Source: Acidobacteriaceae bacterium
Lineage (GTDB): Bacteria; Acidobacteriota; Terriglobia; Terriglobales; Acidobacteriaceae
DNA length: 7,157 nt
Direction: 5' to 3'
NCBI GenBank assembly: GCA_030044455.1
Contig: JASHVU010000687.1
Span: 1-7,157, forward strand
Every line of letters starts with the position of its first letter. The first letter of the stretch is position 1. The translations under genes and the position numbers were made by a program. The notes below the pieces were generated by a model, which did not search any database, was not told the DNA's origin, and saw only the letters and a program-made list of their open reading frames with translations. Shown piece after piece: positions 1 through 6,150 of the stretch.

Positions 1-878
1 AGATACTCTCCGGAGCCGTCCTTCGATGTGATTTTTATAACTGCAGCGTGGCTCCAGTAATTGTGCCACCACGTTTTGTTTGAGGCTTCCGATCCCGCGG
101 CAAGAGCTCGCTTGACGACAGATTGCGCATCCAGTGTGCCATCATAGTGCGGCGCCGCGACAATGATCCGGAAATGACCGTTCTCATAAGGCATGAAGGA
201 AAGCCTGACGGTCATGGGATCTGTTACGGCAACCGAAACGCCACGCGCGTCGGCCGTAATCGCCGACAGTGAACCGAACTTGCGGCCGGATGCGCCCGGA
301 TTCTGGTCGTCGATCCACGACTGCGAGAGCAAGCCCACCCTGCCACTGACGGTTGTCTGGGGTGTGCGGGGCGCCCAGAGCCGGAGCAGCGCGGTCTGCG
401 GTTCTGTGGGAGTAGCGCCCGATACGTCGATGATCAAAGTATCGGAATAGGCCATTACGAAGGCGGTCGCAGTCATTCCGCCGCCTTGCTCCCGGAATTC
501 GCCATCGTACAAATCAAGCCGTCCCGAATAATCCCTTGCCTGCGTCAATTTGGCCAGTCCCGGGACCACGATCTCTCCTGGTGACAATCGATCCGGGAGG
601 GTGTCGGCCCGGTTGAGCTGCGCCATAAGTCCGTTGTCAGACCAGACGGCGACGCCGAGGCGTCCATTGCCCAAAGGCATCGCCTGCGCCGCAAGTAGAT
701 TCGGTTGGCCCAAAACGATGGAAGATCGGCCCATAACTCCGGCGACATCGACCTGAAATCTGTTCTCATGCCATGCGGTTGTTAAACCGGAATCTGCGGA
801 CTGAGCCGAAAGATTTGCCGTAAGCGAAATGCAAAGGGCAGAGAGATACAAAACGTTTCTGATCAGGGTATTCAACAT
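1..878 (-). CDS. GH95-like exported glycoside hydrolase, N-terminal part (gene runs off the left edge)
   Basis: The frame is open from ATG at 878 to the window edge, giving 292 codons without a stop. The first 25 or so residues form a signal peptide (MLNTLIRN, then a hydrophobic run, cleavage near NLSA-QS), so the product is exported. Residues about 64-108 carry AMPLGNGRLGVAVW followed by LNRADTLPDR, which matches the GH95 / DUF5703 N-terminal beta-domain pattern (PIGNGRLG...LNEDTLW). Residues 268-275 (KTWWHNYW) match the linker that precedes the (alpha/alpha)6 barrel in that family. The catalytic barrel lies outside the window, so activity cannot be judged; known GH95 members are inverting alpha-L-fucosidases or alpha-L-galactosidases. 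The start lies 12 bp after the GH92 stop with no clear Shine-Dalgarno, suggesting translational coupling as the third gene of the operon. The family call is from recalled motifs, and the substrate is unknown. Confidence 0.75.
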   Translation of the reverse strand, partial: MLNTLIRNVLYLSALCISLTANLSAQSADSGLTTAWHENRFQVDVAGVMGRSSIVLGQPNLLAAQAMPLGNGRLGVAVWSDNGLMAQLNRADTLPDRLSPGEIVVPGLAKLTQARDYSGRLDLYDGEFREQGGGMTATAFVMAYSDTLIIDVSGATPTEPQTALLRLWAPRTPQTTVSGRVGLLSQSWIDDQNPGASGRKFGSLSAITADARGVSVAVTDPMTVRLSFMPYENGHFRIIVAAPHYDGTLDAQSVVKRALAAGSEASNKTWWHNYWSHAAVIKITSKDGSGEY

Positions 879-890
879 GGCGTGTTTGTG

Positions 891-3179
891 TTATTGAGCA
901 AGATTCATTTGAGACGGCGGAGCATCCTCCGGAGCGCTACCCCACTTGGTGTTTGGCGAGTCCCCCATCTCCAGAACCAATGTGCCACCATTTGCAATTG
1001 CCGCGTGTGCGAACCACGCGCCTGAAAGTGGCTTGCCATTGAGCTCAGCCGACTGAATGTACTTGTTTCGGCTCGAAACGTGATTGGCAAGAATTGTGAA
1101 TAGTTTCCCATTCCCTAATCGGATGATGCTTTTTGCGAAAATGGGACTTCCAATCTCGTATATCGGATTACCGGGACAAACTGGATAAAAGCCTAGAGCA
1201 CTTAGAACGTACCACGACGACGTTTCTCCGCCATCGTCATCCCCGGGAATGCCCAGCGGGCCGTCTCCATACCAGACATCCATGAGTTGTCTTACATGCC
1301 GCTGAGTTTTCCAGGGTTGTCCGGAGAAGTCGTAAAGATACGCGATGTGATAACTGGGTTCGTTACCCTGCGCATATTGCCCAACCAGCCCGGTGGCATC
1401 AGGAAATTGGTCAAGAAAATGAAACTTCGATGTGCCATACTGTTCGACAAATAGCCGGTCGAGTTTGGCATTGAAGGCATCGCGCCCACCGATAAGTCGG
1501 ATAAGTCCCGCAACATCGTGCTGAACACCGAATGTATACAGCCAGGAGTTGACCTCCGTAAAGTAGTCTCGTCCTCCTTGTCCGCCGCCTAACTTTGGAT
1601 CGAAATGGGTAACCCAGTTCCCATCGGAGTCCTTCGGAGCCATGAAACCAATGTCCGCATTGAAGACGTTCCGATAGTTATTCGCCATCTGGCCAAAGCG
1701 GCTTGCATCTTCTTGCTTTCCGAGCGCCCGGGCAAGTTGCTCGACACACCAGTCGTCATAGCTGTTTTCAATCGTGACAGAGACTGCCTGCCTGCGCTCA
1801 GGAGTTACCTCCGGGATGGTTTCGCTCTCGCCCCACTTCAGCGCCGGGAAGAAACCTTGATCGAAATACACGCGATCAAGAGAGGTGAGGGGTGCGCGAC
1901 TCCAGGGGATCATGGTCGCTTCCGTGGCGTTCTTTCGAATGGCTGAATATGCCTCATCAACGTCGAAATCGCGGTAGCCTTTGGCATAGACATCAAGAAT
2001 GAATTCCGCGGCGTGATGGCCGATCATGACAGCCTGGTCGCCGGCTGCAGACGGAAATGAAGGCAGCCAGCCGCTCTGTTCATACATGCGTAAGTAGGAG
2101 CGGACCATGTCCTGCTGTTGCCGCGCGTTGAGCAGAAGTTGCAAAGGATGAAGCGAACGATAGGTATCCCAGAGTCCATCGTCGACATAGAAATCGTGAC
2201 CCTGCGCTTCGTGCACGGCATGATCGTAACCACTATAGTATTTGCCGTCCTCGGTAATATCGGTCATGCGGCCCATAGAACGGTAGAGGGCGGTGTAGAA
2301 AATAACCCGTTGCCGCTCATCTCCGCCCGTTACATCAATTGCGGAGAGCGCATGATTCCAAATAGCGCGTGTCTCGGATTTTACGCGGTCGAACGTCCAG
2401 CCCGGGACCTCCCGTTCCAGGTTTCTGCGGGCCTGATCAGCGCTGATGTAGGAAATACCGACACGCACTTCGATCTGCTCTCCGGCTGTCGTCGCAGTGT
2501 CAGTGATGACGCCGATATTGCTTCCGGTCTGTTTTACGGCATGACCAGGAAGCTCCTTTCCCCAGGTCTGGAAGGAGTTGAATGGACGAGAGAACACGGC
2601 GTAGAAGTACTCGCGAGTTTCCCCGTCGGGGTCTGAGAGTTTCCCCACCGGGCCATCAAACTTTTCACTGCCCTCGATAGCGTTCTCGCCGGCGACTGCG
2701 AGTTCTGCGTCGTTTCCCAATGTGAGAATGAAATGAGCATGGCTGTTGGCGGGAAACGTGAATCGATAGTAGGCAGCCTTTTCAGTTGCCGTGAATTCGG
2801 CTTTGATCTTCCACGTTTGCAGATCGGCCTCGTAGTAATAAGGAGTCGAGACTTCGAAATCGTGGTCAAAGTCCGATGCATTCTCATCTGGGCTAATTCC
2901 GGTCTTGCCAGTTGAAGCCATCAATGTCGCAGGGCCGGCAGGAAAACCATAGATCTTGTCCGCGAGATACCGATCGGTAATTCCGGGAGTCGTTATCGGT
3001 GCAAGTCGAGCCATGCCAAAGGGGCGCTGAACGTACGGCACTGTCGCCGTGAGCAGTTGCCCGATGGTTCCAATGTTTGGAAAAACATAATCCACGGGCT
3101 CCTTTTGTGAATGTCCTTGGGCAAACATGATACTGCCACACAAAGCCAATAAAACCGGAGCGGTTGTAATGGTTTTCAT
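891..3179 (-). CDS. GH92-family glycoside hydrolase (putative exo-alpha-mannosidase), exported
   Basis: This is a 762-residue protein, a normal length for GH92. Residues 1-20 look like a Sec signal peptide (cleavage near IMFA-QG). An N-terminal beta-sandwich (about 28-260, with RPFGMARLAPIT at 52-63) is followed by the (alpha/alpha)6 catalytic domain. Family landmarks are DGLWDTYRSLHPL (334-346), GNEPSYHIAYLY (605-616) and GDDDGGETSSWYVLSALGFYP (646-666, whose first two thirds are the acidic cluster). By family knowledge E607 corresponds to the catalytic acid and the acidic cluster at 647-649 holds the base and calcium-linked residues. GH92 enzymes are calcium-dependent inverting alpha-mannosidases. 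The segment after PFGM reads TTPGITDRYLADKIYGFPAG instead of the common GFSHTHLSGTG-like motif, so this is a divergent subgroup and mannose specificity is not assured. The ATG at 3179 has a good Shine-Dalgarno (GAAGAGAG). It is the middle gene of the operon. Confidence 0.93.
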   Translation of the reverse strand: MKTITTAPVLLALCGSIMFAQGHSQKEPVDYVFPNIGTIGQLLTATVPYVQRPFGMARLAPITTPGITDRYLADKIYGFPAGPATLMASTGKTGISPDENASDFDHDFEVSTPYYYEADLQTWKIKAEFTATEKAAYYRFTFPANSHAHFILTLGNDAELAVAGENAIEGSEKFDGPVGKLSDPDGETREYFYAVFSRPFNSFQTWGKELPGHAVKQTGSNIGVITDTATTAGEQIEVRVGISYISADQARRNLEREVPGWTFDRVKSETRAIWNHALSAIDVTGGDERQRVIFYTALYRSMGRMTDITEDGKYYSGYDHAVHEAQGHDFYVDDGLWDTYRSLHPLQLLLNARQQQDMVRSYLRMYEQSGWLPSFPSAAGDQAVMIGHHAAEFILDVYAKGYRDFDVDEAYSAIRKNATEATMIPWSRAPLTSLDRVYFDQGFFPALKWGESETIPEVTPERRQAVSVTIENSYDDWCVEQLARALGKQEDASRFGQMANNYRNVFNADIGFMAPKDSDGNWVTHFDPKLGGGQGGRDYFTEVNSWLYTFGVQHDVAGLIRLIGGRDAFNAKLDRLFVEQYGTSKFHFLDQFPDATGLVGQYAQGNEPSYHIAYLYDFSGQPWKTQRHVRQLMDVWYGDGPLGIPGDDDGGETSSWYVLSALGFYPVCPGNPIYEIGSPIFAKSIIRLGNGKLFTILANHVSSRNKYIQSAELNGKPLSGAWFAHAAIANGGTLVLEMGDSPNTKWGSAPEDAPPSQMNLAQ

Positions 3180-3249
3180 TTATTCTCTCTTCTTTGTCCT
3201 TCGCTGCGCATCATCAACTGAGAACGGATCTTTGTCTGGGCTCAATCTG
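3180..3249 (-). other. GH3-GH92 intergenic spacer within the operon
   Basis: This 70-base gap holds the GH92 ribosome binding site. I see no stem-loop followed by a T-run that would act as an intrinsic terminator, and no convincing promoter. Read-through from GH3 into GH92 is therefore likely. Confidence 0.5.
3185..3192 (-). promoter_or_regulatory. Ribosome binding site of the GH92 gene
   Basis: On the minus strand GAAGAGAG lies 5 bases before ATG 3179. It is the clearest Shine-Dalgarno in the window and fixes the GH92 start. The other genes lack comparable sites. Confidence 0.6.
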
Positions 3250-5637
3250 TTATCGCGGGTCGAGGACGAATTTTGTGGTTAAGGAAGCTTGTGAAGAACC
3301 GCCGACCCAGAGCACGTAATCGCCCGCTTCGACGCTCCATTTCCCCTCCGCATCCCAAACTGCGAGTTGCTTCTGAGGAATATGAAAGACGACGTTCTTC
3401 GTTTCCTGTGGCTTGAGAGCTACTCTTGAAAATCCTTCGAGTGAGCGGTCTGGGGTCTCCACGCTGCCGAAATCCTGGCGCACATAGACCTGAGCAACTT
3501 CGTCTCCTTCGCGATCACCAACGTTCGTTACGTCCACCGACACCAGAATCTCTCCATCGCTTCCATGAGGCGGTGCATGCACAGCGAGGTGGTCATAGCG
3601 AAATGACGTGTAACTCAGGCCGAAACCAAAGGGAAACAGCGGGAGCCCGTCACCATCCACATACTTGTGAACACGCGAACGGTCAGAGTTATAAAAGTCG
3701 GGCAACTGCCCTACGCTGCGGGGAAATGAAATGGTGAGACGGCCGGAAGGATTGTTGTCGCCAAAGAGGGTTTCCGCGATGGCTTGGCCCCCGAATTCAC
3801 CTGGGTACCACGCTTCGAGAATTGCAGGCACATGCTCTTTGGCCCATCCGATCGTCAACGGTCGGCCGTTTTCCAACACCAGCACCACTGGTTTCCCCGT
3901 GCCAACCATGGTCTCCATCAATTGTTCCTGGTTACCAGGCAGATCGAGGTCGGAACGATCAAACCCCTCTCCAGAGATTCCCTGCCATTCTCCTAATCCT
4001 AGGATGATTACGTCTGCATTCTTCGCCGTAGCAGTTGCCGATTCGATGTCGTTGCCGGGGTCGAAGTCAACCGTCGCTTCGGGGACAAGTTTGCGGATGC
4101 CCTGCAATATGCTTATATGTTCGCCGTTGGATTCTTTTTCATAGTCGCCATATCGCGCTACATCGCCATTAGGGCCGATCACTGCTATCCGCCGAACCGA
4201 TTTCGAAAGGGGCAACAAACGACCCTCGTTCTTCAAAAGTGTTATGGACTGACGTGCCGCTTCAAGCGAGAGGTCGAGATGCCCCTGCGACCGGAATGCC
4301 TTGGCCTTCAAGTCGGGATCGGTGGTCGAGTGATCAAACAGGCCTAAGGCAAACTTCACGCGAAGTACCGACTTGACGGCTCTGTCCAGGTCCGATTGCG
4401 GAAGTGAACCCTCACGAACGCATTCAATAAGAGCCCGCTGAAAGACTTCGTGGTCGAAATCGTAAAACTGCATGTCGACCCCGGATTGAATGGCCAGGCA
4501 CGCAGCCTGCTTTGGAGTAGAAGCAACATCGTGCACGGTGTACAGGCGCTGGATCGCGCCTAGGTCGGAGAGCACGAATCCCTTGAACCCCCATTCCTGG
4601 CGAAGTATTTTCTTAAGCAAGAACGGGTCGGCGGTAATTGGAATTCCATCTATTTCGTGATAGGCGGCCATCACCCCCATTGCCTTCCCGTCTCGAATTG
4701 CCGGCTCAAATGACCTGAGCATCACAGAGCGCAACTCACGCTCGCCGATATGCACTGGCGAAGTGTTGGTACCTCCCTCTGGGGAACCGTGCGCGGCGAA
4801 GTGTTTGGGCTCGCTGACAACACTCTGATTGCTACTCAAGCTTTTCCCTTGCGCTCCCCGCACAAACGCTTCGCCCATTCGGCCTGTGAGATATGGATCC
4901 TCGCCATAGTCTTCTTCGACGCGTCCCCAGCGGGGGTCTCTGGCGAGATCGAGGACAGGCGCAAGAATCATGTCCACACCGGTTGAGCGTGCTTCTGACG
5001 CGATGGCTGCGCCAATGCTCTCTAGGTTGGCCGGGTTCCAGGTTGACGCTAGATTGACCGGAGCCGGAAACACTGTTCCGGTATCGAAGCCGTGCAGACC
5101 CTCTTCGATGAAAAGCGCGGGAATGCCGAGACGGTTGTGTTTGATTACCCAATCTTGAATGGCATTTGCCTGTTCCGGTGTCGGATTCAGGTCGTGGACG
5201 GCGCCGACACCAAGATCGCCCCACAAGGCCTGCGCCCTATCCGGTAGGAAATTGGCATTTGGGTCTGCATGTGTCTCGTCGATGTGCTTGTCCACTAAAG
5301 CGGTCGCACCGGAATACAGATCGAGTTGCCGCACCTTCTCTTCCAGGGTCATCCGGCCCAGGAGATCATCAATTCGCCGCTCAATTGGCGCCTTTGCATC
5401 CTTATATAAGGCATTTGGGTGCGCTGACGGGGACGCCGCTTGCGCCAGTACCTGATTCGGATAGGCCAATGACACAAGTCCGGCAATGAACGGGATTGCA
5501 AATATCCGCGCAAAGCAGATCGAAAACCGGAATCTCCGGTCCGCTCGCTGCTCATGCCCGGATTCTTGAATCCGGAGGGGCGTAAATGAGAACGATCTGT
5601 CGTTTTGGTTTCCTGACTCTGAAGCGGGAGTCCGCAC
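3250..5637 (-). CDS. GH3 beta-glycosidase (beta-glucosidase or beta-xylosidase type), exported; start uncertain
   Basis: The product is a retaining GH3 enzyme. Residue numbers here count from the most upstream open start, GTG 5943 (897 aa). The mature protein begins near 168 after a signal peptide (hydrophobic run 142-160, cleavage QVLA-QA). The TIM barrel runs about 185-540: MTLEEKVRQL (198-207), RDPRWGRVEEDYGEDPYL (335-352), substrate-binding KHFAAHG (380-386) and the nucleophile D460 in FVLSDLGAI. The second alpha/beta domain runs about 565-775 with E659 (SGEGFDRSDLDLPG) as likely acid/base. A fibronectin-III-like domain follows (about 800-890). No ATG lies in frame close to the signal peptide. 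GTG 5637 is the last usable in-frame start (795 aa) and is chosen here; GTG 5676, ATG 5934 and GTG 5943 give longer, less protein-like N-termini. ATG 5555 would fit if one base were restored in a T-run. It is the first gene of the operon, 70 bp before GH92. Substrate cannot be assigned. Confidence 0.88.
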   Translation of the reverse strand: MRTPASESGNQNDRSFSFTPLRIQESGHEQRADRRFRFSICFARIFAIPFIAGLVSLAYPNQVLAQAASPSAHPNALYKDAKAPIERRIDDLLGRMTLEEKVRQLDLYSGATALVDKHIDETHADPNANFLPDRAQALWGDLGVGAVHDLNPTPEQANAIQDWVIKHNRLGIPALFIEEGLHGFDTGTVFPAPVNLASTWNPANLESIGAAIASEARSTGVDMILAPVLDLARDPRWGRVEEDYGEDPYLTGRMGEAFVRGAQGKSLSSNQSVVSEPKHFAAHGSPEGGTNTSPVHIGERELRSVMLRSFEPAIRDGKAMGVMAAYHEIDGIPITADPFLLKKILRQEWGFKGFVLSDLGAIQRLYTVHDVASTPKQAACLAIQSGVDMQFYDFDHEVFQRALIECVREGSLPQSDLDRAVKSVLRVKFALGLFDHSTTDPDLKAKAFRSQGHLDLSLEAARQSITLLKNEGRLLPLSKSVRRIAVIGPNGDVARYGDYEKESNGEHISILQGIRKLVPEATVDFDPGNDIESATATAKNADVIILGLGEWQGISGEGFDRSDLDLPGNQEQLMETMVGTGKPVVLVLENGRPLTIGWAKEHVPAILEAWYPGEFGGQAIAETLFGDNNPSGRLTISFPRSVGQLPDFYNSDRSRVHKYVDGDGLPLFPFGFGLSYTSFRYDHLAVHAPPHGSDGEILVSVDVTNVGDREGDEVAQVYVRQDFGSVETPDRSLEGFSRVALKPQETKNVVFHIPQKQLAVWDAEGKWSVEAGDYVLWVGGSSQASLTTKFVLDPR
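5526..5540. repeat. Short inverted repeat ACCGGA-ATC-TCCGGT
   Basis: Exact 6-base arms surround a 3-base spacer, 17 bases from the larger palindrome. The arms share the CCGGA core with it. It overlaps the start of the GH3 signal peptide coding sequence and directly adjoins the four-T run at 5523-5526 (minus strand). It may be chance in GC-rich DNA. Confidence 0.4.
5558..5575. repeat. Perfect palindrome CCGGATTC-TT-GAATCCGG near the GH3 start
   Basis: Two exact 8-base arms are separated by two bases. On the minus strand the palindrome ends 2 bases before ATG 5555 (which is out of frame with GH3 as read). It could be an operator or a hairpin in the mRNA leader. If GH3 starts at 5637 or further upstream, the palindrome falls inside the coding region, ahead of the signal peptide core. 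Confidence 0.6.
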
Positions 5638-5771
5638 GTAGTTCGCGCCTCTATTGCGATTGCTATCTCTCTTCACTTTTCCGCCCTGGTTCCGGGGATT
5701 CCTGCGCCTCACGACAACCGTAAGGGGATATCGCGACAGCGACAAGGTTGGCACGGTTTCCGACTTGACCA

Positions 5772-5777
5772 ATTCTA
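5772..5777 (-). promoter_or_regulatory. Candidate -10 element for the glycosidase operon
   Basis: The minus strand reads TAGAAT (5 of 6 to TATAAT) in the AT-rich patch upstream of GH3. The matching -35 is poor (TTAGTA at 18-bp spacing). If real, transcription would begin near 5765, leaving a leader of roughly 130-210 bases depending on the GH3 start. Confidence 0.25.
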
Positions 5778-6063
5778 GATTGAAAACAAAAGACTTACTA
5801 AGATGCGCTCTGGCTAACAGTAGATACCTTCGCAAACGTGGGGGAACGGCCGCACTCGCACAACTCAATAACGACATTCCGCCGGGAAATCCCCAAAGAA
5901 ACCTGAACTGTGCCCGAATAAGAGCAGTGATCATTGTCTCCACTTGACCTCGCGGTCGGTGCTCCCGACAAACAGTCTCATGCCACTCAAGCTCTCCAAG
6001 TGGTGCTCAATCAATGTATTACGCAGCAAGCTCGTAAAATCAATTCTGCCAGGGGGATCGCAT

Positions 6064-6133
6064 TCCAGATTCGACCTGCAGTGGCAAGTCGTAGAATATG
6101 GACAATTCGACAAACTGAATGCGAGAATCTGGA
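6064..6133. repeat. Inverted repeat TCCAGATTC ... GAATCTGGA upstream of the regulator
   Basis: Exact 9-base arms lie at 6064-6072 and 6125-6133 with 52 bases between them. The second arm ends 17 bases before ATG 6151. The half-site CCAGATTC differs by one base from the CCGGATTC half-site of the palindrome near GH3, so both may be bound by the same protein. Confidence 0.5.
6092..6097 (+). promoter_or_regulatory. Candidate -10 element for the regulator gene
   Basis: TAGAAT (5 of 6 to TATAAT) lies 53 bases before ATG 6151. The -35 region is weak. The element sits almost at the centre of the inverted repeat whose arms are at 6064-6072 and 6125-6133, which would suit autoregulation by a bound or looped repressor. 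Confidence 0.25.
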
Positions 6134-6150
6134 GCACACAGACGTTCAAA

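Larger units (their letters stand above)
5638..6150. other. Divergent intergenic region between the glycosidase operon and the regulator
   Basis: About 510 bases lie between the chosen GH3 start and the regulator start. The GH3 frame stays open through most of it (to 5943) and the regulator frame stays open back to 5872, but neither translation looks like a conserved protein. An AT-rich patch at about 5766-5815 stands out from the GC-rich surroundings and fits a promoter. The region holds two TAGAAT-type -10 candidates, one facing each way, and a 9-bp inverted repeat upstream of the regulator. I found no RNA gene and no intrinsic terminator. Confidence 0.6.

Noticed and set aside
295..305. 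Additional CCGGATTC copy
   Set aside because: It is single, unpaired and inside the GH95-like coding sequence, consistent with chance.
2118..2636. Long plus-strand open frame (172 codons)
   Set aside because: It is a shadow of the GH92 gene, whose protein is strongly supported by family motifs on the minus strand.
3120..3179. Possible lipobox around the cysteine (LLALC) in the GH92 signal peptide
   Set aside because: Leucine at the position before cysteine does not fit a lipobox, and a signal peptidase I site (IMFA-QG) follows the hydrophobic core.
5638..5943. N-terminal extension of GH3 from GTG 5943 or ATG 5934
   Set aside because: It would put over 130 residues of arginine-rich, non-conserved-looking sequence ahead of a normal signal peptide and includes an AT-rich patch typical of promoters.
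5983..6003. Possible hairpin CCACT ... AGTGG
   Set aside because: Arms are only five bases with an 11-base loop and no T-run, so it is not distinguishable from chance.
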